A stretch of DNA of 64,000 nt. It comes from Warburgia ugandensis. Its lineage: Eukaryota > Streptophyta > Magnoliopsida > Canellales > Canellaceae. Location of the stretch: contig CP141139.1 of assembly GCA_035236585.1 (NCBI GenBank), forward strand, positions 36,899,217 to 36,963,216, in the 5' to 3' direction. Position numbers and translations under genes: made by a program. This document shows positions 1-11,553 of this stretch, piece by piece (position 1 is the stretch's first letter; the number at the start of each line of letters is the position of its first letter). Under the pieces are notes generated by a model. That model worked only from the letters and a program-made list of their open reading frames with translations. It was not told the DNA's origin and did no database searches.

Positions 1-1352
1 GGGGGGGGCTGTTGAGTGGGAAGAAAGGAACAGAAGTGGGGATGGAAGAGATTCCATGCCTCTTCTCCACGGAATTGACTTTTATATTGTGGGAGCCTCC
101 ATAAAGGTGACCCCTCTCCCTCTATTTCTCCTAAATTTAGCATTCATGGGCAAGGAAAATGTAAGAGATAAAATGTTTTCTTTCTCCTTTACTTCTTATT
201 TATAAAGTTTAAGAAGTGGAGACCCTAAGCATAGATGGATAAGATCTAAGGGAGAAAGGATAGTTGAATGATTCAAAGGGAAGAGAAAATGGGATGCTAA
301 AGAGCAAGGAATAGAAAGGAGCATCAGGAGCATCATGAATTCCATTTTAGGAGTGGGATGAAGTTGGGTATGATTTCAATAGGAAAGTGGAGTGGGAAAA
401 GAAGGAAAGTGGTAGGAAAGATTATTTGTTTAGAAAAGGAAATATGATTACTGAGAAGATAAGGAAGAGGAGATTAAGAGAGAATCTAGGGATTAAGTAA
501 GATTTTGTTGGATATAGTAAGTGGTTAGGGGGGAGGTATCTTTTCCATAATTGGAAAGTGGAATGGAAATTTAAAGGGATAAGTTGGAAAGAGATAGAAA
601 TAAGATAATGGGAGGGCAAGGAATAAGTGGGAAGGGAAAGAGATGGGAAGGAAAGGGAAAGAAATGAAAAGTAGGTGGAGAGAATTAAGAGATTCCAAAA
701 TTAAAAAGTCCTAAAGGGGTGTGGGGTTGTTTCTCTAGTTGGGTGTGTTTCTGTTGTTTTCTAAAAACCCTATCATAAGATGGACATTGGATTAGGATGG
801 GTGGTTGATATCTTCCTATCCTTAGTGTTTTGGTTTGCATGGATAAAGCAGCCAATCATTTGTTAATCTTATTCTTTTGATTTAGTAGGAGAGAGAAAAT
901 AAGTAAAAAGTCTTCATGTGGTTTTTGTTCTTCTTTTATTTCTAAGAAAATTGTGTTGTAAATGATCTCATTAAGTATGAATTGAACTTCTCTCAAAATC
1001 TTCTTAAGGTGATGAAATATATGTATGCATTCATGCATGGAGAGTTTTACCACCTTTTCACTCTCATTTGAGTAGGAGTTATACATGAGGTTTCTGACAG
1101 ATCTGACTTTGACACTGAGACCCAATGTTTATTTTGAACCTCCAAGACTTTATTTTTGTCATGTGTGACTCATGCAGTAGCTTGGAAGTGAAATTTCTCT
1201 TTGAGGGGAAAATTGGTAATTTTGTGCATTTTTATTTGTACCCTAGACCTACAAAATAGTACAATCAACCATAACTAGTGATAGTTAAGTAACTTTTAGG
1301 ATTAAAACCTTTTAAATATAAAGGTATGTATGTAATATTTCTCCATATATCA
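1..1352 (-). repeat. 3' LTR of element C, cut by the window edge
   Basis: This is homologous, in the same orientation, to roughly 15150-16500, over a series of shared words including the TATA region, a G/A-rich stretch and the terminal AT-rich segment. In element sense the LTR starts TGATATATGG at 1352. The plus strand is strikingly purine-rich from about 230 to 690. No open frame here looks real. Nothing else is seen in this stretch. Confidence 0.7.
198..207 (-). promoter_or_regulatory. TATA motif of the left C LTR
   Basis: The minus strand reads CTTTATAAAT here. The corresponding place in the right LTR of C (15331-15340) reads CTCTATAAAT, so the motif is conserved between the two LTRs. Its role as the LTR promoter is inferred from that conservation and the family layout. 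Confidence 0.45.
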
Positions 1353-2860
1353 AATACCCTAGACTTCAATTTTGCTAGTCCTCGAGAAAAATTAAAAAAA
1401 AGAAATACAAAAATCTAAAGGGATTAAATTGTAACCACTTTTGTAAGCATGTTGTCTGCCTTTAGCATATGCAGAAAGGCTTTATACCCTAAAAATTTTC
1501 AAAATTCTTATGAAAGTCCTTTATGTTTCTCAGAGAATTTTCATATAATCAGCATTCATAAATTTTTTAACTTTAGCATGCTAATAGATATGACCAACAA
1601 TTCAAAATCCTACCCCTATGTTAAAGATATTCCATTATTTCATTAAGCTCAAAATGTAAGTGTGTGGATATAGAGTCAACATATACAACTATTAGTTTGT
1701 AAGTAAAATATAACCTAAATTATCATCCAAATGTATGTTTTGACTTCAAATCTCATAAGCTATTCTTGAAACTCAGAAAGGGGTGAATCTCTCATTAATA
1801 TGTGAGTAGAATAATGTTAATCAGGTCCAAAATTCTAACATTTTTATACAAAAGAATGATAACTTAGAAAGAAATTTGATAATGGTCTCTTTAAAGGATA
1901 TAAATTATTTAAGGAATGTTAAACTCTACCAAATTAACTACTCATTCATAATCATATCCAAGCCAAACTACTCCTAAGATTAAGTTAGGACTTTTAATGA
2001 GATAAAACATAGGCTTACGATAGGGTTATCAAAAGAATGGTATAATGGTATAAAGCATTTATTTAGAAGATATGTAAAGGTCTTCTAATAGTATATTCAC
2101 AACTTTCTTTTCTACCTATAAGAGTAAACATTTCCTTTTCATTTTCTATCTTTTCTTTTCTCAATTTTCTTCATTTTTGCACTTTTGATATATAGCCTTT
2201 CTTTAAATTTTTCTTATTTTTAGCCCTTTTTGGATCTTCATCTCTTGACTTCTATTGCTCATACTTTTCTCAAAAGATAAATCTTCAACCATCTCTACAT
2301 ATTTTCAATAATAGGGTATTAGTTAATGAGTTCATAAAGAGGCTCAAAGGGTTAACTAGTGAAAAAATCATAACTTAGGGAAAGCCAAAGACTTTGGGTT
2401 TATTAAGGATGGCCTTTATCATTTTCTAGGTTTCATATGGCTTAAATTGACCATAAACTACAGAGATATATGGTATAATTTGTCAGATGTTTCTCAATAG
2501 TTGGCCAAGATAAAGAATAATGAGACCAACTAGGAATTAATGTTTGTTGAATAAACCTTTGAATTTATGTGTAACCCTCAAAAAGGAAGAATGGGTTTAA
2601 ATATAACATGAGTTAATAGTCTCTATAGATCTTCTTCAAGATATCAAAGTTCTTATTACTCTTCAATTTAAACTATATATACATGGCTATTTTGTGTAAT
2701 AATTATTTTGAGTTTAAATTTTTATGGAATACTTTGGAAAAGTATAAAATAGTGAACTAATTGTATACAAATCTATTAGTAACCTAAAGTTCAAAAGATA
2801 ATTTGAATAGTTGGAAAATTCAAATTTTCATCCTTATAAAGGAACTTTTTATGAGTTTTT
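1353..2860 (-). other. 3' noncoding part of element C
   Basis: About 1.5 kb without a believable reading frame. Read on the minus strand it is clearly related to the 3' noncoding part of A (about 9950-11553) and B (about 31040-32623). Shared landmarks in the same order include GTATACAATTAGTTCACTAT, a word around GTTGGTCTCATTATTCTT, and CTCACATATTAATGAGAGAT. It is the region between the coding core and the 3' LTR in all three elements. Confidence 0.65.
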
Positions 2861-3949
2861 ATCAAAATTTTCAATTTCATTAAATGGCTCAAAAAATCAA
2901 AAAATAACTAAGAAAAACTTTGGATACATCAGAATTGAAATACTTGTCCTCAATTGTATAAAGCATAGACTGATGACAAACTAAGTAAAAAGAGAATAGT
3001 TAGAAAGATACTACCTGCACTTTAGTGATAGTGTAGTGATTTGTTGATGTGGAAAAAGATGTAAACTATATAATGATAATGCAAATGTGACTCTATGACA
3101 CCTAACCTAAACTATCTAGCTAATCTATTAAATCCTAAGTCTAATCTAACTAACTGTGACGGAGTTTGTAGAAAACTCACTCCATTTTAGATTTTCATGG
3201 TAGTCAATGTATTTTTGCCACTTAGAAATGTATGGTTTTGATAACAATATAATATGATGGACCATTGTGAACTAGTATTTTCTTGGACCAACTCGAGAGG
3301 ACATGGCCCTTGATTAGTCAAATTGGGTATATGGTATACCAACATAAAACAGTATAAATGTTTCTCCTTTGTTACATGTTCTTAAATGTTTGGGCTAAGC
3401 TCACTCTAGATTTCCCTAAAGGTTCTTTATTTTGATCTTAAGGTAGAGGAATGGTGGGGCTTATACCCTCAGTACTACCTTTTGTACACCCTAAAGTTTG
3501 TTGATGTTCTATAAAAACACCAAAGTACTCTTCTTCTTATTTTGTAATAGCATGTAAGGTTTCAGATGAACTTAATCTCTCATATTGTGTATGATTAGGT
3601 GAAGGTGATAGGTTCAAATGAGGTGTGTCTTGGACAATAAAAGGTTCAAATGGAAAGTCAGAAAATATAAGGGGTCCTCCTAGGCTTTCCATTTTGAAGT
3701 ATTCGTTAATGGTGTAGTATCAAGTAACCTATTCACTTCATCAATGGAGTTGTCTATATCAAAATCATCAAAACCAAAATGAGCTAGACAAGCCTCAAGA
3801 GGAATAGTGCTAGAGGATAATATAGACTTTTTATCATATTTACTTCATAAAAATATTCAAAGCCTAGTTGCCCTATATTAAAGGCATTAATCTTAATATC
3901 AAATGTTTCCAAATACCTTTCCTATAATTAATTATTGCATTTGATGTGG
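2861..3949 (-). pseudogene. Region downstream of the C protease, no clear domain
   Basis: Read on the minus strand this follows the protease and is where the protease-RT linker and then RT would lie in an Athila-type element. Short peptide stretches resemble linker sequence, but I see no RT motif such as YxDD. I treat it as decayed polyprotein linker joined to 3' noncoding sequence. It is broken in many places. Confidence 0.4.
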
Positions 3950-4231
3950 TCAAGAATGACCGTACCAAAATGATTGGATTTGACTATTAGGGTTTGCTAT
4001 AGGTTGTGTGTCTAAGACTAAAAAGTCTACTGAAAATAAAAACCTATCAACTTGCACCAATATATCCTTTGCCATATCATGAGGAATTTTAACTAACCTA
4101 TTTGCCAATTTTAGTGTGGTGGTAGTCCTTTTCATCTTGCCTAAACCTAATAACTTACATACATAATAAAGTAATTGGTTAACATTAGACCCCAACTCAA
4201 GTAATGCCCTATCAATTGTGTGTTTGGGCAC
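3950..4231 (-). pseudogene. Aspartic protease fragment of element C (Athila type)
   Basis: A 93-residue minus-strand stretch reading IDRALLELGSNVNQLLYYV, then LGLGKMKRTTTTLKLANR, then VKIPHDMAKDILVQVDRF and VDFLVLDTQPI. This is the plant Athila-type retropepsin pattern, in which the region after the (D/E)LG(A/S)SVN site is followed by an LADRSVKIP-like segment and a VLVQVDKF...VDFVVLD segment. In family elements this enzyme matures the Gag-Pol polyprotein inside the particle. It sits just downstream, in element sense, of the gag-protease junction, as expected. It is a fossil and not an active gene; assignment of family is firm, assignment of exact ends is not. Confidence 0.7.
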
Positions 4232-4894
4232 CCTATGTCTCTATATTTTGGTGGGGTGTTGTATTGTAAGATTGAGCTAGCTTGCTCAGTGAGATATGCT
4301 TTCTTCTACACCTAATGTTTTCTCTTATGGGTGTAGTGATTCTTTAGAAACTTAGCATAAAAAGGGGTGTCCATGATGGCAGTAAGCAATGGTATATTGA
4401 TATTCACTTGTTTGAACACATCCATTAACTTATCAAAATTATTTGCCTTCTTAGCCATTTTTAAACATTAAGCAAATGGAGCCTTTGGAATATAATTCGG
4501 TGCATTATTAGAATGAGGAGCAGTAGAAGGTGGTTGTTTCTTCTCTTTTCCCTTCCTATTCTTTACAAGGTTCTCATTGTTCTCAACTTGCTTAGTTTCC
4601 TTACTCAAACCTACTTGATTACCTATCACTTATTCAACTCCTAAGGGTAATTATAGATTAGGTGTGTGCATGAAATGTCTTCTCACTAAAGGTTGTGCCA
4701 TTCTCATACTAGTCCTTAGGGTTGGGCATAGGTTGACTTGGACACTATCCTTGTTCCCTATCAGAAAATGTAGTAGTGAGTGGACCCATTTTATACTCCA
4801 ACTATACAATAGATGGTGAGTTGGATTTGCATTATTTGTTTAACATCACTGTGGTAATCTTCTGTACTCTGCACAAATAAACTCGAGTCTCTTT
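4232..4894 (-). pseudogene. gag-protease junction of element C
   Basis: The minus strand holds pieces resembling the conserved Athila segment before the protease, for example QVNINIPLLTAIMDTPFYAK and a KKAYLTEQASSI-like piece. In intact relatives this segment lies between the nucleocapsid end of gag and the protease. Several separate frames are involved and the region is broken. Confidence 0.55.
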
Positions 4895-6000
4895 CTAAAT
4901 ATTATTTTCTCTCTTGTGGAAAAAACAATTGTTGTGGTATTGGTTACTATGGAACTGGGGCTCTAGGAATAGGTTGAGTAGGAGGGATTCCAGATGCTCC
5001 TCCTTTATTATTCTAAGACCATGAGAAATTGAAGTGCCTGACCCATATAGGAATTTATGTCTTAGAATATGGATCACTTATGCTAGGATTTCTAAATGCA
5101 TTTGGTTGCTTTGAAAAATTTTCATGCATGTGGAGCTGGAGAGGCATAAAGCGATAGGGTCTATTGTACTAGAATAGACTAAACATATCTTGGGTGGAGG
5201 TTGCATAGTAGATTCTCTAGCCAATACAACTTCTCCCAATTTAGTAAGAAGACTATCAATCTTATCCATCCTATCTGTTAATATGTCTATTTTGTTATAT
5301 AGGTTAGGAGTGGCCCTGTCTCATGTATATCACCTTTCCTTTGAGGCTATGGAAATCTTTCAATTTGGGTAGAATAATCCCATTGTCAAGAATTATCAAA
5401 TAGATTTTCCAAGAAGTTCCATGCCTTCATGTCACACTCAGTCTAGAGTGCCCCACCACTACTAGCATCAATTGTACATCAATTTTGTGGGATCCAACTT
5501 TTGTAGAAATATTGTATTTGTTGCCATTTCTCAAGACCATGGTGTGGACACTTGAGTAATAGTTCTTTCCACCTTTCTCAGCATTCAAAAAATGCTTACC
5601 CTCTTTCTCTTAAAAATTTATGATTTTTCTATAAAGGGCATAAATTTTGTGGACATGAAAGAATTTGTTTAGGAATTTGTTGGTAGTGATGGACCCTATT
5701 TCTTATGAATTTAGCCAAGCCTTCACATTATACTTTTAAAGAGAAGGGAAATAGTTGAAATCTAATAGAGTCATTAGAAAAGTATTGGTATCTAAATATA
5801 GTGCACATATCAACAAATTCCTTGACATGATGGTAGGGATCCTCTTTATCCAAACCATAAAAGGTTGGTAGTAGTTGGATGAGACTCAATTTTAACTCAA
5901 AATTCATCCAAGAGTATTTTAGCTCAAAAAACTCTTCATTAGTTATAGGTACCTCTATATGTGATGGGGTGCTAAATTGTACCAGCATTGAATAGTCTCT
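4895..6000 (-). pseudogene. gag region of element C
   Basis: The best-preserved piece is minus-strand 5728-5988 (86 residues), with LSLIQLLPTFYGLDKEDPYH, HVKEFVDMCTIF and IRFQLFPFSLKV. This is the capsid-region signature seen in plant Athila-type Gag proteins (short hydrophobic start, GL/DEDPYxHxxxF, then IRLxLFPFSL). Gag forms the particle shell in these elements. Further minus-strand pieces at 4895-5077 and 5078-5269 lie where the Gag C-terminal half would be and are less recognisable. The region sits between the primer site and the protease, the usual order. Decayed. Confidence 0.65.
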
Positions 6001-6563
6001 TAAGGGCTTAGCCTTTGTTGCTTTAAAAAAATATTTTTGGTAAGGGTTTCTAAATCTTCTTAATTCCTTGGGCCTTGCTTGAGTTGACTCAACTTTGTAT
6101 ACAGTGAAAATAGGTCATTGTATACAACAAAAGAGTAACTAGTCTATGGGAGACCTAAACTTGATATTGTAACCTATATGCTATATGATGTAAACACAAA
6201 TAAATAAGGACACAAATAAATATTAATCCTATGTCAAACAAGCCAAAAGGATGATTTTGTTAATGTTCTTTGAGGGGGTAGATATTGGGTTACCTCAAAC
6301 CTAGATAGCTCCTCCTTTATTTCAAACTTGCCCCATTGCTTATTAGTTAGATTTTACCTTGATCAACCACTTTACACCCTTCTTAGTTAGTCATAGAAAA
6401 TCTGAGTCACAAAATAATGTTGGCAGAGCTAGTCATTTAAGTAGCAACACAGTCTATTATATAGGGGCCACTAGAGTATCAATGTTAAGGCTAGTAGTAA
6501 AGTAAAGAAAACTTAAATTTAATCAAACTCCGTTGTAAGTCTCCAATAATGGTGCTGAAAACA
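6001..6563 (-). other. 5' leader of element C with primer site
   Basis: Leader between the 5' LTR (ending about 6564 on the plus strand) and gag. It shares words with the leaders of A and B, such as an AAAGGAGGAGCTATCTAGGT-like segment (around 6300 here on the minus strand, 28910 in B). No gene seen. Confidence 0.5.
6540..6557 (-). promoter_or_regulatory. Primer-binding site of C, tRNA-Asp type
   Basis: The minus strand reads CAGCACCATTATTGGAGA. The usual Athila-lineage site, complementary to the 3' end of tRNA-Asp, is TGGCGCCGTTGCCGGGGA. Ten of 18 positions match and all eight differences are C-to-T or G-to-A, as expected from decay of methylated DNA. It sits about 7 bases inside the inferred LTR end, as a primer site should. 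Confidence 0.55.
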
Positions 6564-6639
6564 TGATGTGTCTTAATAATTACTATAACTCCATGGCTCT
6601 ATTAGAGTATAGAATTAGTAAATACAGGTTGATCCTTTA

Positions 6640-6644
6640 AGGAC
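6640..6644. repeat. Target duplication AGGAC, left of A
   Basis: AGGAC directly precedes the TGATAA start of element A and recurs directly after its end at 14227-14231. Confidence 0.7.
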
Positions 6645-7145
6645 TGATAATTTTTAATTTTGCATAAAAACTACCCAATTAGTTACCCATGTGTTATAAC
6701 TCATAGGGGCAAATTAGGGTTTTTAGACCAAAATTCTTAACACATGCATTTTTAACCTAATAACCCAAAAATTTGTTATTTTGTAGGTCTAGAAGCTATT
6801 CCAAGGTAAGTATGTGATTAATCATATTTTTTAGGATTTACTTAGGATTTTTTACTTTTTGTAGGAAGTAAGATGGCTATCCAATGGCCAAGATCGAAGG
6901 GATGAAATTGAAGATTAAGATCAAAGGATCGAGTCAGAGCCTCAAAATTATCACTTTAACATAGACCAAAGGCCAAGATCATCTTGTGGACCAGTAATGG
7001 ATGTGATTAAAGGAGCCATCTAAGCTATCAAGCCAAGATAAATGGAAGGCTAGGATTGGAGGAGATTCAAGAGAGTTATCCATGAGATATTTTGAATATA
7101 ATTAAGAAAAATATATTATAATAAGATGGAATGTGGACCAAAGGG
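6645..7145 (+). repeat. 5' LTR of A, incomplete
   Basis: Starts TGATAATTTTTAATTTTGC and matches the beginning and a middle part of the 3' LTR (11554 onward), up to a word near AAGATGGAATGTGGACCAAA. It is much shorter than the 2.67-kb right LTR, so this copy is broken. Confidence 0.65.
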
Positions 7146-8089
7146 ACGGAGTGAAACTTGTAGTGAGGCCCATTGTAAATTGCAATTTCTTTATTATTTA
7201 ATTTTAAATGGGTTGTAATAATACATGGCAAGTGTGGGGTATAGTGACACACTTGATCATCATTGGACCCCTCATTGTAAGTATCTCTCACTCAAATTTT
7301 ATTTTTTAGGATAGTTTGCACTTGGATGTTAGTATAATTCATAAAGATTAGGACTGTTCATTGATAATTGTTGCATCTTTACTTAGGATTGTTGCATTAG
7401 AGCACCTATCTAACCTTGGTTGGATAACATATAGGTTGCACTAGTTTTCTTTTGTATTGCATTGCATATTTACTACTTTATGGTGGAATATAATTAATGT
7501 TAGTAAGGGCCCTAGAAGAACCCTTATATGATAAGGACTAGATTACATCACCAACTCCTTGGCCTACCTAGGGATCCATCAATATCCTTATATGAAACTA
7601 TCGCAACCCTTGAATTTAAATTTAAAATCAAGTAGAAAGAGACTTAGGGTATTGAGCTCATAGGACCCTTTTAGAAGGACATGATCTATTGGCACTCTAG
7701 TGGCTTCTGAGTACTGTGGTTATAGTGAGTATCTTAAAGTTCAATTGATTTTTCCACACCTTCTGTTGATGTTAGTTGAGGTCTAAACACCTCCTAATAT
7801 GAGTATTTTATTAACCACTTTTGATCAAAACCTAATTAGTAAGTAGTAGTCAAACATGGATAGGAGGAGGAGCTGGCTAGATCTAGTAGGTCTAAGAAGC
7901 TATCACCTATGCACTAAGCAAAGATAATCAAGATACTGCTTGATTAGTGGATACTAGCATTTGATTGTACATCATTTAGCTTAGGACTAGCATTTAGGTT
8001 TCATATAGCTAGGGTTTTTCAATTCATATTTAAAAGAAAAAAAAAAAAACTCTTTCATTGTATATAACAATTTGTTTCATTGTATACAA
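7146..8089 (+). other. Leader of element A
   Basis: Noncoding stretch homologous to about 28105-29090 in B, sharing words such as GAGGCCCATTGTAAATTG versus GAGCCCCATTTTAATTTT, and TTTATGGTGGAAT. No gene is seen; the minus-strand frame at 7076-7291 is judged accidental. Confidence 0.5.
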
Positions 8090-9925
8090 GGTTGAGAACA
8101 CAGGCCTATTAGGAAGGCAATATATTTCATAGATACATTGATGGATAGGCTAGATATTATGGAAAGCCAATTGATTAGGATAATAGCTTCTGGGCAAGCT
8201 ACACCACAACCTTAGTACCATAATAATTATACCTATTCTGAGTATTCCTATCCCACTCCTTCATGGCTAGCAAGCTCCACATACAATGGTTATTATTAAG
8301 AGCCAGTGGATGTGCCTAATGCATTCACATACCCTAGCAATGATTACCATACTGGGACAAATTATAATGGATGGACTAGGCATCATGAAAAACCATGATT
8401 TAGGATTTCCAACATCAGGAAGAAACACAATGGTCCCACCTTGATCAACACTACCATGATTATTTAGATTATCAAGGTCAGCCATCAGGGGTTCAACCAG
8501 CTCAACCATATTTCAGTACCCAAATGCCACATCAATACCAACCCTCCAAGTCATTTCCTCTATAGTATGAAAAACAACCATTTGAAGAGAATATGTAGCA
8601 ATTTTTTGAGAGAATAGAACAAACCATGGCTACCAGTGAAAAGATGCACAAGGAAATGAAACGAGAGAAGGAGGAATGGATTGTGGAAATGAAACCACTA
8701 CGGGGAAATACTAATAGAAACATTGTTGAACATATAAAAAGGACTGAGGAAATAAAACAACTCAAGGATGTTAAAGAGCCATTTGTTACTAATAATATGA
8801 TGGAAACCTCTTATGATCATTCTAAGCCACAAAGTCTACAACCATCCATAGAACCCTCCGACTTGTATCTACTTGAGCCATGTCATGCTCCTTACAATTA
8901 TGATAAATAGACTTCCATTGATGAAGAAAATGAAACTATAAAGACATCCAAACCAGAACCTCTAAATTCGTGTCTCATTTATTTTTGTGACTTTGATGAA
9001 GACAATTCCATTGAGCAGGTGAATGAGTTGTGGATATTGTGTCTTTAATGGACACTTCTCAATGGCAAACTAGAACATATCCCCTTATAGAGCCTAAAAT
9101 TCATATTGAACCTTGCAATGTAGAAGATGTACTTGATTGGAACTTACATACCTTATTTGAACAATCACAAGATAGTTATGTAGGCCCACTTGACACCTTA
9201 CCTATGCCCATAAAACAAGAAGAAAAAGAGTCAGTTGATGTACATCAACCTACTTTAGGGGTACACATTAGAAGAGAATAAGGGTTTAAGTAAAACCATG
9301 CCCTTACCTCTAATAATACTAGACCAACCTTTTTGAGAAGGGAAGACTCAGCTTATACCCTTAGTTCAGGACAATGTAAGGGAAACAGAAGAAAAAGATA
9401 AACTAAATAGAATGGTCAATGTTATCTCTCAATTTGGTTAAGACAAGGAACATTCGTCTCCATATGGTCCAACAAAATTCACAATAGTATGTGAAGTCAT
9501 CTTGTTATCATTACCTCAATTTTTGAGGTGGAGGAATTATATGAACTACCATGAACTACTATAAATGGGAGATCATCAATATGGTCCCACAACATTCAAA
9601 ATCGTGGTGGTCTACTATGTCATATTGTTACCACCACCTAAAATTTCAAGGTGGAGGAAATATATAGACTACCTTGAGGTTTTGAAGTGGCATGAGAAAT
9701 CTTGCCATTTCATTCTTAAGGTTAGGATTAGGACAAATTAGTTTAACTAACTAGGTCTAGGTTAAGATGGTTTGATTAGTTATAAGCCATATCTCACTGA
9801 GGACATTAAACTTACCACTTGGATGCAACCTAAGAATTTTTTAGAAAGTCTCATTAGACTAAATTACCCATTCATCATTTAGGTATCCTATATTTCAAAA
9901 CATTGAGGACAATGTTTCTTTCAGG
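8090..9925 (+). pseudogene. Non-pol coding region of A, unknown product
   Basis: I do not recognise this product. It begins with a stretch rich in Tyr, Pro, Gln and Asn (around 8200-8560, for example YSEYSYPTPSWLASSTYNGY). A Lys/Glu-rich, probably coiled-coil part follows at 8626-8910, with EKMHKEMKREKEEW, NTNRNIVEHIKRTEEIK and a QPSIEPSDLYLLEPC tail. Next comes an acidic piece at 9030-9281 with EPKIHIEPCNVEDVLDWN and PMPIKQEEKESVDV. Element B has the same order of pieces (29160-30770). It occupies the place where C has gag and protease, so a particle-related role is possible but is inference only. The region is broken. Confidence 0.5.
9464..9697 (+). repeat. Two 117-bp tandem units in the A coding region
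   Basis: Units begin ATGGTCCAACAAAATTC at 9464 and ATGGTCCCACAACATTC at 9581, a period of 117 bp or exactly 39 codons. Each unit ends near a GGTGGAGGAA(A/T)TATAT word, which translates RWR(N/K)Y. B has the same pair near 30513-30750. Confidence 0.6.
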
Positions 9926-11553
9926 TTAGTGGGTGTAGAAATGACATTTTTAAGTTTTTTTCTTGATTTTTTGTTTTGTTTTTATAATAAGTTCCTTTAT
10001 AAAAATGGGATTAAAATTTTTGAATATCCAGCTAACTTAAACTATAGCTTATTAATGAGTTGTATACAATTAGTTCACTATTTCATCCTTTTCCTAAAAG
10101 ATCTAATTAAAAATTAAACTCAAAACAATAATTGCACAAAATAGTTATATATAGTTTAAGTTGAAGAGAAGATATAAATTAAAGATCCTAAAGAAGATCT
10201 AGCAAGAATTATAACCCACGTAAGTTTAGAGCCATTCGTTTTTTTTTAGAGTTATAAATAAATTCAAAATTTTCTTTAGTGAACATTATTTCTTAGTTGG
10301 TCTCATTATTCTTCATCTTGGTCAACTATTGAAAAATCACAAAAGACTATACCATATATCTCTTAAGTTTATGATCATTCTTAAGTCATATAAAACTTAG
10401 GAAATGATAGAGGCCATCCTTGGTAAAATCCAAAGCCTTTAGCCTTTCCTATATTATTTTCAGTTAGTTAGCCCCTTAAGCCTTTCAAATATCAGCCTTT
10501 TCTTTGTTAGCCATCTAACCTTTACCTATATTAAACCCTTAATATATATCCATTGCCCATTTGTTTTAGAAATATGTAGAGAAGATTGAAGAACATCTTG
10601 ACAAAAAGTATGAACAAACCAATTCAAGATATGAACATCAAAAAGGGTGAAAGGAAGAAAAATTCAAAGAGGTTATATATACAGTTAAGTAAAAAATGTA
10701 AAAGAAAAGAAATAGCCAATGAAAAAGAAGAATGTTCACTCTTGCAAGGAAAAATAGAAAAATTGTGAATACATTGATAGAAGACCTTTATATATATTTT
10801 GCAGAAAACCTTTATATCCATTCTTTTGATAAGCCTGTGATTTTTCCTAATAGAATTCCTGACTTGATCTTAGAGCAGCATGGCTTGGAAATGGATATGA
10901 ATGAATAGGGACTTTGGTAGGGTGTGACATTCTTAGTAGTTGATATCCTTTCATGAGACCATTATTATTCTTTCTAAATTATCATTTTTTTGCATGAAAT
11001 ATATGAGAATTTTGAATTTATTGAATAATATTCTGCTCACATATTAATGAGAGATGTACACCTTTTTGAGTGACTAATTTTCAAGTGTCAAGTATATCTT
11101 ATGAGAATTAAAGTCAAAGCATACATTTGGACTATAATTTAGGTCATATTTGACTTGGAGGCTATAATTATATATCACATATAGCACACACTCATCTTCC
11201 AAAGTTCAATAAAATAATGGGATATCTTTAGCATAAGGGTAGAATTTTGAACCTTTTTGTTCATCTTTATTACCAAGCTAAAGCTAGGAATTAGGATGAA
11301 TTGAATAAAAGAAAATTTTCTCAGATGAATAAAGGATTTTCACCAAAAATTATTGAAAATATTGTGGGTATATTCACTATAAACCCTCATAAGGCCTAAC
11401 TCATCCACTAGGGGTAACCTAGGGGTTTAAGTGCTTGTTGCATGTGTTATATGCAATTATGAGTACCTACAGAAGTGGCACTTTGTAACTATTTTTGTAA
11501 AATGATTTTCAAATGTTTTACTCTAGACTAAACAAAATGCTGGTTTGGGGTTG
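9926..11553 (+). other. 3' noncoding part and polypurine tract of A
   Basis: Noncoding, related to B (about 31000-32623) and to the minus strand of C (1353-2860). The small frames at 9929-10117, 10586-10768 and 10624-10821 do not look like genes. Just before the 3' LTR lies a G-rich tract, TGGTTTGGGGTTG at 11541-11553, in the position of the polypurine tract. Confidence 0.55.

Noticed and set aside
1-8. G8 run at the window start
   Set aside because: A short homopolymer with no support for a function.
8267-8765. Minus-strand hydrophobic frames
   Set aside because: They are shadows of the plus-strand coding region of element A.
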